A stretch of 47,742 bases of DNA from Vicinamibacteria bacterium (GTDB lineage: Bacteria; Acidobacteriota; Vicinamibacteria; Fen-336): the NCBI GenBank assembly GCA_023701125.1, contig JAMPXO010000028.1, forward strand, positions 1-47,742, in the 5' to 3' direction. Positions 8,228-16,996 of this stretch are shown here, in pieces (position 1 is the stretch's first letter; each line of letters opens with the position of its first letter). Under the pieces are notes generated by a model that was not told the origin of the DNA, made no database searches, and worked only from the letters and a program-made list of their open reading frames with translations. The position numbers were made by a program, and so were the translations under genes.

Positions 8228-9693
8228 CGCGCGGGCGACACCTCGAACGCCACGAACGACGCGTTCGCGAACGCCGGCCTGCGCTCGCGAGCCCAGTCGA
8301 TCCAGTCGGGGAAGTCGGCCTTGCGCGTGACCAGCAGCTCCACGCCGTGGGACCGCGCGAGCGCCTCGGCCTGGGGCCAGGCCCGGCCGGGGGTGAACAC
8401 CTCGCCGACCCGGGTCGCGAGCCGACGGGTGCCGGGAAAGGCGAGCAGCGAGGGTTGGCTGCCGGCCGCGACGCGCGCGCGGGACAGGCCCGCGAGCCAC
8501 CACGCCACGGGAAAGCCGTTGCGGTCCGCGTTGACGAACACGAGACCCGCGGGCGCACGGGCGGTGATCCAGTCGGCCGCCTGGACATAGGCGCCGTCGA
8601 CGACCCGCAGCCGCTCGAACTCCTGGTTGGCCTCCCGGTCGGCCGCGGCGAGGAAGTGCGCCGTCGCCACCAGCGCGACCGCGCACGCGAGTGCCGGCCG
8701 GTCGTGCCGCGCCAGTCGCTCGAGGCCGACGCCGCAGCCCAGCCCGGCGCCCGCGCACACGAGCGCCAGCATGCGGGGTTCGCCGGTGGCGAGGGTGGAC
8801 CACAAGCCGAGAGCCGTCATCGCACCCCCCGCGCACCACACGGCGCGAGCGCCGTCGCGCGGGCCGCGGTGCAACGCGTACAGGCCGACGGCCACCGCGG
8901 GCAGCAGGCGCCAGCCGGATTCGCCGAAGCCGGCCAGGCCCACGGCGTCGACGAACGACAGGTGCAGGGCGTTGATCGGCGGCGCGTAGCCCTGACTCCA
9001 CAGCGACACCGCGGTCGGCGCGAAGGCGAGCGCCGACGGCAGCCCGATTCGCAGCAGGACGCGGGCGGCACCGGGTTCCGGCCGTGGCAACACGGCGAGC
9101 GCGGCCAGCGCGCACAGCGTCCACAGGTAGTAGGCGTGGTGGCTGAGCGCCACGAAGACGAGGGCGATCGTCGCCCACCGGCGCGCCGCCGGTGCCCGCG
9201 TCTCGACCGCTCGCGCCGCGGCGCACAGTGCGACCAGGCCGAAGGCGACGCCGAAGTTCTGGGGGAAGCCCCCGTTGCACAGCCGGGACACGAGCGGGAA
9301 GGAGGCGCCGGCCTGGACGGCGGCCACGGTCGCGGCCCACGGGCGAACCCCGGCGAAGCCGACCAGCGCCACGTGCATGGCGACCATGAACAGGGCGATG
9401 CTGGCGACGCCCAGCAGCCGGGCCGACAGCAGACCGCCGATGGTCACGTCGCCCACGCCCATCAACAACGGGATCAGCGGCGGGTAGATGTGGGCCGAGT
9501 GCCCGGGGCCATCGGTGTCGGCGCCCAGCAGCATGCGTCCGAACAGCAGCCAGTTGCCGCCGTCGATGCCGGTGGGATAGGGGCCCTGGAGCACCCACAG
9601 GCGGCTCGCCACCAGCGCCACGCCGACGGCCGGCCACGCCAGGGCCGGGAGGCGCGCCAGCGCGCTGACGTTCGGCGGGGCTGCGATCGACAA
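8224..9693 (-). CDS. Polytopic membrane protein, GT-C glycosyltransferase-like
   Basis: 489 residues from TTG at 9693, chosen because a TATACT box ends 8 bases upstream. An upstream GTG-type start near 9744 would run into the divergent gene. It has about ten helices and, after the first, the loop GIDGGNWLLFGRMLLGADTD followed by YPPLIPLLM, like the acidic first loop of GT-C enzymes. A soluble C-terminal part (about 390-489) begins near ADWITARAPAGLVFV, as in PMT/ArnT-like proteins. Sugar donor and target cannot be told from sequence. Confidence 0.65.
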   Translation of the reverse strand: MSIAAPPNVSALARLPALAWPAVGVALVASRLWVLQGPYPTGIDGGNWLLFGRMLLGADTDGPGHSAHIYPPLIPLLMGVGDVTIGGLLSARLLGVASIALFMVAMHVALVGFAGVRPWAATVAAVQAGASFPLVSRLCNGGFPQNFGVAFGLVALCAAARAVETRAPAARRWATIALVFVALSHHAYYLWTLCALAALAVLPRPEPGAARVLLRIGLPSALAFAPTAVSLWSQGYAPPINALHLSFVDAVGLAGFGESGWRLLPAVAVGLYALHRGPRDGARAVWCAGGAMTALGLWSTLATGEPRMLALVCAGAGLGCGVGLERLARHDRPALACAVALVATAHFLAAADREANQEFERLRVVDGAYVQAADWITARAPAGLVFVNADRNGFPVAWWLAGLSRARVAAGSQPSLLAFPGTRRLATRVGEVFTPGRAWPQAEALARSHGVELLVTRKADFPDWIDWARERRPAFANASFVAFEVSPAR

Positions 9694-9709
9694 CGGGCGC
9701 CAGTATAGT
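9694..9709. promoter_or_regulatory. Overlapping divergent -10 boxes
   Basis: AGTATAGT at 9702-9709 gives TATACT on the minus strand (8 bases before the TTG at 9693) and TATAGT on the plus strand. For the plus gene (ATG 9743) a second TANNNT box, TAGCCT at 9724-9729, is closer. Confidence 0.5.
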
Positions 9710-9742
9710 CCGCGTCGCGGTGCTAGCCTGTCGGCGCCCGGC

Positions 9743-10945
9743 ATGCTCCACCCGCCTCACCGCCTCGACGTCTCGCTCGTTCAACTCGCGCGCGCCGCGG
9801 CCTTTCTCGGCTCGCGCGATGCAGCCGCCGCCGCGGCGGCGCTGGAGGCGCTGTGGGACCCCGCGGGGCGAGCGCTGGCTTGCCTGTCGGTGCGCTCGGG
9901 GTTCGATCTGCTGCTCGGCGCGCTGCGACTGCCGGCCGGCAGCGAGGTGCTGGCCTCGGCGCTCAACATCGACGACATGGGAGCGCTGGTCGCGGCCCAC
10001 GGCCTGCGGCTGGTGCCGCTCGACGTCGACCGCGACACGCTCGTGCCGCCGCCGGAGGAGCTGCGCCGCGCGCTGACGCCACGCGCCCGGCTGCTGCTGC
10101 TCGCGCAGCTCTTCGGCGGCCGCCACGACCTGTCGGAGCTGGCGCGGGTCGCGCACGAGCACGGCCTGCTGGTGGTCGAAGACGCGGCCCAGGCCTTCAC
10201 CGGCTTGCCCACCGAGAACCTGCCGGGCGTCGACGTGTCGCTGTGGAGCTTCGGCACGCTGAAGACGGCGACCGCGCTGGGCGGGGCGGTCGCCTGGGTG
10301 GCCGACCCCGCACTGCGGGCGCGGATGCGGGACCGGCAGGCCAGCTGGCCGCTGCAGCCGCGCGCTGCCTACGCGACGAAGCTGGCGCGCACGGCCGGGC
10401 TCGTCGTCGCCCAGCGCCCGCGCGTGTACGGCGCGCTCTCCGCGCTCGCCGGCGCCTGCGGGCTGTCGTTCGACGCCGCCGTGCGGCGGCTGACTCGCGG
10501 TTTCCCTGGCCGCGACCCGGCGCGGCTGCTCGCCGCGCTGCGGCAGCGCCCACCCGCGGCGATGCTGCGCTTCCTCGCTCACCGGCTGCGCCGCTTCGAC
10601 GCCCGCCGCCTGCAGTTGCGATCCGCGGCGGGTCAGCGCGTGCGGGAGGCGCTGGGCCGCCGCGCGATCGGCCCGCGCATGCAGCGGCAGACGAGCTGGC
10701 TGGTGGCGGCCCGCGAGCGCGTGCCCGACGAGTTGCGCGCCCCGCTGCGGGAGCGCGGGTTCGAGATCTCGGACGCGTCGAACGTCGTGGCGTTCGGCGG
10801 CGCCGAGGCGCGGCGACTGATCGACGGCATGGTCTACGTGCCGGCGTACCCGGAGATCGGCGACGCCGAACTGGCCGGGTTGTGCGCGACGCTCTCGTCG
10901 CCGCGAGCGGAAGCGGCGCTGGTGCCGGTGCCGGGCAGCGAGTAG
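9743..10945 (+). CDS. DegT/DnrJ/EryC1-family PLP aminotransferase
   Basis: 400 residues. The fold-type I pattern of the DegT group is visible: VVEDAAQAF around D147 (ring nitrogen contact) and SLWSFGTLKTATALGGAV with the PLP lysine at K174. DegT enzymes aminate nucleotide-linked keto-sugars or similar ketones. A C-terminal arginine-rich segment (about 230-330) is longer than usual. It sits divergent from a membrane glycosyltransferase and convergent with the GlpD-like gene, whose 3' end overlaps it by 112 bases on the other strand. The substrate is unknown; an amino-sugar or aminated lipid headgroup would fit the locus. Confidence 0.8.
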   Translation: MLHPPHRLDVSLVQLARAAAFLGSRDAAAAAAALEALWDPAGRALACLSVRSGFDLLLGALRLPAGSEVLASALNIDDMGALVAAHGLRLVPLDVDRDTLVPPPEELRRALTPRARLLLLAQLFGGRHDLSELARVAHEHGLLVVEDAAQAFTGLPTENLPGVDVSLWSFGTLKTATALGGAVAWVADPALRARMRDRQASWPLQPRAAYATKLARTAGLVVAQRPRVYGALSALAGACGLSFDAAVRRLTRGFPGRDPARLLAALRQRPPAAMLRFLAHRLRRFDARRLQLRSAAGQRVREALGRRAIGPRMQRQTSWLVAARERVPDELRAPLRERGFEISDASNVVAFGGAEARRLIDGMVYVPAYPEIGDAELAGLCATLSSPRAEAALVPVPGSE

Positions 10946-12501
10946 CGGGCGGCCCACAGCGCCAGGTAGTCCGCTTGTTCGCGGCGCCAGCGCGCGTCGT
11001 CCCAGCCCAGCTCCTCGGCGCACAACGCCTGGACCCGCGGCAGCGCGGCGCGCCCGCCGTCCGCCATCGACAGGCCGAGCCGCACCCGGCGCAGCAGCAG
11101 GTCGTCGAGGTGGACCACCGACTCCGCGCGCGCGGCGTGGCGCAGCTCGGCCCACGACATCGGCAGGCCCGCGATCGACTCCAGCTCGCCGGGCCGGGCG
11201 CACGCCGCCACCGCCGCGGCCTCGCCGCCGTAGCGCGCGACGAGCCGCGCCCAGGTGTCCACGCTGACCTCGCGCTCCGCCCCGGCCACGGGCGCGCCCG
11301 CCCCTGCCGCGGGGACCGGCGGTGCCGGTGACGGCAGCCTGCGCCGCGCCCGCGCCAGCACTTCGCGGGCGATGCGGCGGAACGTCGTCAGCTTGCCGCT
11401 GGCCACCGTCAGCAACCCGCGGTCGTCCCAGATGTGATGGGAGCGGGCCTCGTCGGACGGACGGGCACCCGTGCCCAGCACGCCGCGCACGCCGGCGAAC
11501 GTGGCGATCACGTCCGCCGGCCCGAGCCCGACCGAGGGCAGTTCGGCGGCGAGGCCCTCGAACAGGTAGTCGACCTCCTGCGGCGTGATCGCCGGCTCGT
11601 CCCCCAGCGGCAGTTCGTGGTCGAGGTCCGTGGTGCCGACCAGGCTGACGCCCTGCCACGGGATCGCATAGATCGGCCGCCGGTCCCGGACGTGGTGCAG
11701 GGCCACCGCCTGACCCAGGGGTAGCCGGGCCGCCGGGATCACGATGTGGCTGCCGCGCAGCGGCCGCAGCCGCTGCGGCGCGCCGAGGCCCGCGCGCAGC
11801 GCGTCGGCCTCGGCACCGGTCGCGCTGACGACGACGCGGGCGTGGAGGTCGCGCTGCGCTCCGCTGAGGCGATCGCGGAGCCGCGCTCCCCGGACCCGTC
11901 CGCCCGTCACCAGCACCTCGACCGCCTCGACCTGGTTGAGCGCGAGGCCGCCGGCGCGCCGGCCCTCCGCCAGCACCCGCAGCACCAGTCGCGCGTCGTC
12001 CGTCGCGGCGTCGTCGAATGCCACGGCCCCGACGAGGCCGGCGCCGGACAGGCCCGGCACCAGCGCCTGCGCCGCGGCCGGCGCGTGGAAGCGGTGGGTC
12101 CAGCGCCCGGTGCCGAGCGCGTAGATCGTCGAGGCGAACTCCAGCTCCCAGCGCAGCGTCGGCCGCGACGCCCGGGCCACCGCCACGAAGCGCAGCGGCA
12201 CCACCAGGCCGGCCAGCTCGCGCAGCAGGCGCTCGCGCTCGCGGACGGCCTCGAGCGTGGCGAACAGCCGTCCCTGGCGCAGGTAGCGCATGCCGCCGTG
12301 GACCAGCTTCGACGACCGGCTCGAGGTGCCCCAGGCGAAGTCGTGGCGCTCGACGAGGGCGACGCGGAAGCCGCGGCGCGCGGCCTCGGAGAACACGCCG
12401 GCGCCGACGATGCCACCGCCGATCACCAGCAGGTCGAGCGGGCCCTCGAGCTGGTCCCAGGCCGTGCGGCGGGCATCGTTCGCGGGCGGGCCCGGCGGCA
12501 T
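10834..12501 (-). CDS. FAD-dependent glycerol-3-phosphate dehydrogenase (GlpD-like)
   Basis: 555 residues. The N-terminus has the FAD-binding Rossmann motif VIGGGIVGAG (about 26-35) and then SSRSSKLVHGGMRYL, the GlpD family hallmark. The C-terminal part contains the DUF/HTH-like cap of this family. It oxidises sn-glycerol-3-phosphate to dihydroxyacetone phosphate and feeds electrons to quinones at the inner membrane. The ATG at 12501 lies 7 bases after a TAACGT box. The family homology ends near YLALWAARYSLP; the last roughly 35 residues are low-complexity and are read from the strand opposite the DegT gene, which looks like stop-codon loss. Confidence 0.9.
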   Translation of the reverse strand: MPPGPPANDARRTAWDQLEGPLDLLVIGGGIVGAGVFSEAARRGFRVALVERHDFAWGTSSRSSKLVHGGMRYLRQGRLFATLEAVRERERLLRELAGLVVPLRFVAVARASRPTLRWELEFASTIYALGTGRWTHRFHAPAAAQALVPGLSGAGLVGAVAFDDAATDDARLVLRVLAEGRRAGGLALNQVEAVEVLVTGGRVRGARLRDRLSGAQRDLHARVVVSATGAEADALRAGLGAPQRLRPLRGSHIVIPAARLPLGQAVALHHVRDRRPIYAIPWQGVSLVGTTDLDHELPLGDEPAITPQEVDYLFEGLAAELPSVGLGPADVIATFAGVRGVLGTGARPSDEARSHHIWDDRGLLTVASGKLTTFRRIAREVLARARRRLPSPAPPVPAAGAGAPVAGAEREVSVDTWARLVARYGGEAAAVAACARPGELESIAGLPMSWAELRHAARAESVVHLDDLLLRRVRLGLSMADGGRAALPRVQALCAEELGWDDARWRREQADYLALWAARYSLPGTGTSAASARGDESVAHNPASSASPISGYAGT

Positions 12502-12514
12502 CGCGCGGACGTTA
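12502..12514 (-). promoter_or_regulatory. -10 box of a leaderless minus-strand promoter
   Basis: TAACGT (12514 to 12509) lies 7 bases before the ATG at 12501 of the GlpD-like gene. Confidence 0.5.
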
Positions 12515-12545
12515 GCACGCGCCCTGCGGGGCGCCGGCGACCCGG

Positions 12546-12560
12546 TATCATCGGCGGCCC
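12546..12560 (+). promoter_or_regulatory. -10 box of a leaderless plus-strand promoter
   Basis: TATCAT at 12546-12551 lies 9 bases before the TTG at 12561 of the GT4 gene. No ribosome binding site is visible. Confidence 0.5.
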
Positions 12561-13664
12561 TTGAAGATCGCGCTGCTCTGCGACTGGTTCCTGCCCAAGG
12601 TCGGCGGCATCGAGCTCCACCTGAACGACCTCGCCCGTGGCCTCGCCGGCCGCGGCCACGACGTGCGGGTGCTCGCCACCTGCCCCGGCCCGGCGCAGGT
12701 CGACGGCATCGCGGTCGAGCGGCTGCCCGGGCTGCGGATGCCGCGCTGGGGATTCTCGCTGTGCGACGCGACCACGCGGGCGGCGCTGCTGGCGGCGATC
12801 GCGCGCCACGGCAGCGAGGTGGTCCACGCCCACGGAGGCACGTGGACGCCCGCCGGCTACGGCGGGGCGTGGTTGTGCCAGCGCCGCGGTGTGCCCACGG
12901 TGCTCACCGTCCACTCGGTGCTCGACGGGCTCGGGCCCGTGCTGCCGGCGCTGGCCGCGGTGATCGGCAGCGCGGGCTGGAACCTGACCTGGAGCGCCGT
13001 CGGCGAGGACGTCGCCCGCAGCCTGCGGCCCCACGTCGGCGGTCGCCCCGTGCGGTTGCTGCCGAACGCGGTCGACGACGCGTTCTGGCGGGCAGGCGCG
13101 GTGAGCGCGGCGCGCGGCGCAACCGTCGAGGTGGTGGCCGTGATGCGCCTCACCCGCCGCAAGCGTGGGAGCGAGCTGCTGCGCGCGTTCGCCCGTGCCC
13201 GGGCTGCGAGCCGGGTGCCGATCCGGCTCACCCTCGTCGGCGACGGCTTCGAGCGCGGGCGGCTGGAGACGCTGGCGCGGCGACTGGCGCTCGGCCCCTC
13301 TGCCCGGATCCTCGGCTTCCGCCCGCGGCCCGAGGTGCGCGACTTGCTGGCCTGCAGCGACGTCTTCGTGCTGCCCTCGACTCGCGAGTCGTTCGGGATC
13401 GCGGCGCTCGAGGCGCGCTGCGCGGGGCTGCCGGTCGTCACGTACCGGCGCAGCGGTGCCGCCCGCTTCCTCGAGCACGAGCGCTCGGCCCTGCTGGTCG
13501 ACGACGACGCGGGCCTGACCGCGGCCCTGGTCCGCCTCGCGGAGGACGGGGCCCTGCGGCAGCGGCTCCGCGCGCACAACACGACGGCGCCCAACCCCTA
13601 TCCCTGGCCGGCGGTGCTCGACGCCCACGAACAGGCCTACCGCGACGCGCTGGCCGGGCGCTAG
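12561..13664 (+). CDS. GT4-family glycosyltransferase (PimA/PimB-like fold)
   Basis: 367 residues from TTG at 12561, giving MKIALLCDWFLPKVGGIELH, the usual GT4 N-terminus with the glycine-rich loop. The retaining GT-B EX7E motif is E276-SFGIAAL-E284. VVHAHGG (about 87-93) and VVAVMRLTRRKR are family landmarks. It transfers a sugar from a nucleotide donor on the cytoplasmic side, typically onto a lipid acceptor. It precedes the phosphonate genes by 33 bases and may be co-regulated with them, although the PEP mutase has its own -10 box. Confidence 0.88.
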   Translation: MKIALLCDWFLPKVGGIELHLNDLARGLAGRGHDVRVLATCPGPAQVDGIAVERLPGLRMPRWGFSLCDATTRAALLAAIARHGSEVVHAHGGTWTPAGYGGAWLCQRRGVPTVLTVHSVLDGLGPVLPALAAVIGSAGWNLTWSAVGEDVARSLRPHVGGRPVRLLPNAVDDAFWRAGAVSAARGATVEVVAVMRLTRRKRGSELLRAFARARAASRVPIRLTLVGDGFERGRLETLARRLALGPSARILGFRPRPEVRDLLACSDVFVLPSTRESFGIAALEARCAGLPVVTYRRSGAARFLEHERSALLVDDDAGLTAALVRLAEDGALRQRLRAHNTTAPNPYPWPAVLDAHEQAYRDALAGR

Positions 13665-13683
13665 CGGCGTCCTGGTCGTGTGC

Positions 13684-13697
13684 TACCGTCGCGCGTC
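13684..13697 (+). promoter_or_regulatory. -10 box before the PEP mutase fusion gene
   Basis: TACCGT at 13684-13689 is 8 bases before the GTG at 13698. It supports that start over an in-frame CTG six codons upstream. Confidence 0.45.
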
Positions 13698-15311
13698 GTG
13701 AACGCGACCGCTGCCAGCAACGCCGGATCCAGGCTGCGCGCGCTGCTCGCCTCGCCGCGCTGCGAGATCCTGCTCGAGGCCCACAACGCGGTCTCCGCGC
13801 GCCTCGTCGAGGAGGCGGGCGTGCCCGGCGTGTGGGCCAGTTCGCTGACCCTGTCCTGCGCGGCCGGGCTGCGCGACAACGGCTCGCTGTCGAGCGACCA
13901 GGCGCTCGACGTGCTGGAGTCGATGACCGCGCGGGTTGCGGTGCCCGTGCTGTTCGACGGCGACACCGGGTACGGCGACTTCAGCCACTTCCAGACGCTC
14001 GTGCGCCGGCTGATCGCCCGGCGCGTCGCCGGCGTCTGCATCGAGGACAAGGCGTTCCCCAAGCGCAACTCCTTCCTGGCCGGCGAGCGCCAGGAACTGG
14101 CCGACCTCGACGAGTTCTGCGGCAAGCTGCGGGCCGGCCTCGATGCGCGCGGCGACCCATCGTTCGTGGTCGTCGCCCGGACCGAAGCGTTGATCACGGG
14201 GGCCGGTCTCGACGAGGCGCTGCGACGGGCCGAGGCATACGCCGACCAGGGCGTCGACGCCGTGCTCGTCCACTCCAAGGCGGGCACCTTCGGCGAACTG
14301 CAGGCGTTCATGGCCCGCTTCTCGCGGCGGGTCCCGGTCGTGTGCGTGCCGACCACCTACTACCAGACCCCGCCCGAGGCGTTCGATGCCGCCGGCGTGT
14401 CGCTCGCGCTGTGGGCGAACCACATGCTGCGGGCCTCCGTGCGGGCCATGCACGACGTCGCGGTGCGGATCGCGGCCGAGCGCGGCGGGCGCGCCGTCGA
14501 GGACGACGTCGCCCCGCTGTCGGAGCTGTTCCGGCTCTCGGACCAGCAGGCGTTCGAGGCCCAGGAGCGGCTGTACGCCGCGGGCCCGCAGCAGCGCGCG
14601 ATCGTGCTCGCGGCCAGCCGCGGCGACGGCTTCGACAGCCTGACCCGCGACCGTCCCAAGTGCATGCTGCCGGTCGCTGGCGTGCCGGTGCTCGATCGGC
14701 TGCTGACCCAGCTGCGGGCGGAGGGCGTGCGCGACCTGACCGTGGTGCGAGGCTACCGGCCCGAGGCCGTCGCCCCGGCCGGCGTGCGGCTCGTCACCAA
14801 CCCCGGCTGGGCGAGCAGTGGCGAGCTGCGTTCGCTGCACGCCGCGGTCGAGTCGCTGCACGGCGACGTGGTGGTGGCCTACGGCGACCTGGTGCTGCGT
14901 CGCCACGTGCTGCACGAACTGCTCGCCTGCGACGCACCGCTCTCGGTCGTGGTCGACGCCGCCCGCGGTTTCCTGGAGAGCGGCCGGGCGGCCGACCGGG
15001 TGCGCGTCTCCGGCCCGCCGCCGCGCCCGGGCGACGACGCGCCGCGCTTCCTGCGCGACGTCTCCGCCACGTTGCCCGACGACGGTTGCGAAGGCGAGTG
15101 GGTCGGCCTGCTGCGGGCGCGCGGGGCCGGCGCCGAGGCGCTGCGTGCGGCGCTCGAGGCGCTGCTGGCCGAGCCGGGCGGCGAGCAGCTGGCGATGGAC
15201 GCGCTGATGCGCCGCCTGCTGGCGCAGGGTCACGAGATCCGCGCCCTGCACGTGGACGGCGGCTGGGCCGATCTCGACACCCTGACCGACCTCGCGGCCG
15301 CCACGCCGTGA
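13698..15311 (+). CDS. aepX: Phosphoenolpyruvate phosphomutase fused to a nucleotidyltransferase
   Basis: 537 residues with two domains. Residues 15-290 are PEP mutase: D87-G-D89 binds metal and EDKAFPKRNS (116-125) is the diagnostic mutase motif that separates it from isocitrate lyase relatives. The enzyme turns PEP into phosphonopyruvate, forming the C-P bond. Residues 299-537 are an NTP-transferase domain with VLAASRGDGFDSLTRDRPKC (K321) and VVRGY, like phosphonate cytidylyltransferases; the first glycine-rich loop reads AASRGDG instead of AAGxGxR. Such fusions make CMP-activated aminoethylphosphonate for transfer to glycans or lipids. The next gene starts inside its stop codon. The mutase call is firm; the nucleotide specificity is inferred. 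Confidence 0.92.
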   Translation: MNATAASNAGSRLRALLASPRCEILLEAHNAVSARLVEEAGVPGVWASSLTLSCAAGLRDNGSLSSDQALDVLESMTARVAVPVLFDGDTGYGDFSHFQTLVRRLIARRVAGVCIEDKAFPKRNSFLAGERQELADLDEFCGKLRAGLDARGDPSFVVVARTEALITGAGLDEALRRAEAYADQGVDAVLVHSKAGTFGELQAFMARFSRRVPVVCVPTTYYQTPPEAFDAAGVSLALWANHMLRASVRAMHDVAVRIAAERGGRAVEDDVAPLSELFRLSDQQAFEAQERLYAAGPQQRAIVLAASRGDGFDSLTRDRPKCMLPVAGVPVLDRLLTQLRAEGVRDLTVVRGYRPEAVAPAGVRLVTNPGWASSGELRSLHAAVESLHGDVVVAYGDLVLRRHVLHELLACDAPLSVVVDAARGFLESGRAADRVRVSGPPPRPGDDAPRFLRDVSATLPDDGCEGEWVGLLRARGAGAEALRAALEALLAEPGGEQLAMDALMRRLLAQGHEIRALHVDGGWADLDTLTDLAAATP

Positions 15312-16468
15312 ACGCGGCGTTCACCCCGGAGCGGCTGCTCGAGGCGTTGCGCGCGGCCGGCGTGCGCGAGCTGGCCGGCGTGCCGTGCTCCATCCTCGAT
15401 CCGCTGCTCCGCGTCGCGGAGCAACGTGCCGAGGTCCGCTACGCGGCGTGCAGCGTCGAGGGCGAGGCGGTGGCCTTCGCCTGCGGAGCCTGGCTCGCCG
15501 GTGCGCGCGCTGCCGTGCTGTTGCAGAACTCCGGCCTCGGCAACACGGTCAACCCGCTGGCCTCACTGGCCCTGCCCTATCGGGTGCCGCTGCTGATCGT
15601 CGCCTCGTGGCGTGGCGAGCCGGGCCGCGAGGATGCCGTCCATCACGCCGCGATGGGCGCCGCCACGTTGCCGCTGCTCGCCGCCCTGGAGATCCCGCAC
15701 CTCGTGCTGCGTCCCGGCGCGTGCGACCTCGAGCCCGCGGTCGCCGCCCTCGCGGCCCGGGCCTGGGCCGAGCGCCGGCCGGTGGCGCTGGTCGTGCCGC
15801 GGGGCGCCCTCGCCGGTGCCGCCGCAGCCGCCCCCCAGCTCGGGGAGCGGCCGGCGGTGATCGCGGAGCCGCCCGTCCACTTCGGCGGCGGCCCCCGGCC
15901 GTCGCGGCGGGAGGCGGTCGCCGCCTTCGCGACCACGTTCGCCGGCGCGGCCGTGGTGTCGACCACGGGCTTCGCCTCGCGCGAGCTCGCCGACGCCGGC
16001 GTCCGCGCCTCGCACTTCTACATGCAGGGCTCGATGGGTTTCGCGCTGGCGATCGGGCTCGGTGTCGCCCGCGTCCGGCCAACCCGCGACGTGGCCGTGC
16101 TCGACGGCGACGGCGCGCTGCTGATGCGGCTCGGGAGCCTGGCCACGGTCGGGGCGCTGGCGCCGCCTCGGCTCGCCCACGTGGTGCTCGACAACGGTGC
16201 CTACGCATCGACCGGCGGCCAGCGCACGGTGGCGGCGAGCGTCGACTTCGCGGCGGCCGCCCTGGCCTGCGGCTACGGCGCCGCCGCCGATTGCGACGGC
16301 AGCGCCGGCCTGGCCGCCGCCCTCGCCTGGTCGCGCGAGCGGATGGGGCGCGGGCCCTCGCTGCTGCGACTGCGGATCACGGCCGCCGAAGGACCCGTGC
16401 GCGGGCGGCCGGAGGTGGCGCCCGAGGTGATCGCCGACGCCTTCCGCGGCTTCCTCGCCGCGGGCTGA
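15308..16468 (+). CDS. aepY: Phosphonopyruvate decarboxylase
   Basis: 386 residues, the family's usual length. GTG at 15308 overlaps the aepX stop (GTGA), so the two are translationally coupled. It is a thiamine diphosphate enzyme: the activating glutamate lies in SVEGEAVAFA (E51/E53), and the ThDP/Mg motif runs from GDG (267-269) to DNGAY (N296). It converts phosphonopyruvate to phosphonoacetaldehyde and drives the unfavourable mutase reaction. Cytoplasmic. Confidence 0.93.
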   Translation: MNAAFTPERLLEALRAAGVRELAGVPCSILDPLLRVAEQRAEVRYAACSVEGEAVAFACGAWLAGARAAVLLQNSGLGNTVNPLASLALPYRVPLLIVASWRGEPGREDAVHHAAMGAATLPLLAALEIPHLVLRPGACDLEPAVAALAARAWAERRPVALVVPRGALAGAAAAAPQLGERPAVIAEPPVHFGGGPRPSRREAVAAFATTFAGAAVVSTTGFASRELADAGVRASHFYMQGSMGFALAIGLGVARVRPTRDVAVLDGDGALLMRLGSLATVGALAPPRLAHVVLDNGAYASTGGQRTVAASVDFAAAALACGYGAAADCDGSAGLAAALAWSRERMGRGPSLLRLRITAAEGPVRGRPEVAPEVIADAFRGFLAAG

Positions 16469-16471
16469 GTC

Positions 16472-16996
16472 CTACTCGACCTCGATCTCCGCGATCCCGA
16501 TCAGGATCCCGAGCCAGGTCCGCGACTTGAGCCGCAACTGGCGGACCTCGCGGTCGTCGCGCGTGGCCAGCCTGAAGCGCCCCGCCGCGCGCTCGACCTT
16601 GAGCGGCAGCGCACGAAAGCTGCCGGTGATGCCGTTGTGCAGGTAGCGCAGCTCGAGGTCGCCGCCGCTCAGCGGGTCGCACGCGAGGCATGCCAGCAGG
16701 ATGGCGTCGCGGCCGTGGGCGCGGGCCATCGCCACCGGACCACGAGCCAGCTCGTCGACCGTCGTCGTCGTGCTGTCGACCCGGCTGCGGCGCACCACCG
16801 CGACGACGCGGCCCTGGCCGTCGTCGACCACGACCAGCTCGTGGACGAGGCCGTCCTCCGGCTCGCTGACGACGCGCACCAGGACCTGCTCGCGCCGCGG
16901 CCGGGCGGCCGGCTCGGCCGCACTCGCCGCAGAGGCCAGCAGCAGGCACGCGGCGATCGCAGCCCGGCCCGGCGACCCGAGGCTCGCCGTCAGCAA
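16472..16996 (-). CDS. Small exported protein of unknown function
   Basis: About 174 residues from TTG at 16996, which overlaps the end of the transaminase gene. A signal peptide is clear (hydrophobic AAIAACLLLASAASA, then AEPAARPRREQ). The mature part is beta-rich and ends in KSRTWLGILIGIAEIEVE. I do not recognise a family. Because the gene is the last of the decarboxylase/transaminase operon, a periplasmic role linked to the phosphonate product is possible, but nothing in the sequence shows it. Confidence 0.65.
   Translation of the reverse strand: MLTASLGSPGRAAIAACLLLASAASAAEPAARPRREQVLVRVVSEPEDGLVHELVVVDDGQGRVVAVVRRSRVDSTTTTVDELARGPVAMARAHGRDAILLACLACDPLSGGDLELRYLHNGITGSFRALPLKVERAAGRFRLATRDDREVRQLRLKSRTWLGILIGIAEIEVE

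Noticed and set aside
9694-9744. Longer start for the minus-strand GT-C-like gene at 9744
   Set aside because: It would place the coding region over the TATACT box and the first codons of the divergent gene, and the extra residues resemble no membrane-protein N-terminus.
12290-16468. Plus-strand frame of 1392 codons ending with phosphonopyruvate decarboxylase
   Set aside because: Only the last 386 codons resemble a protein family; the rest overlaps the GT4 and PEP mutase genes in another frame. The real start is the GTG at 15308.
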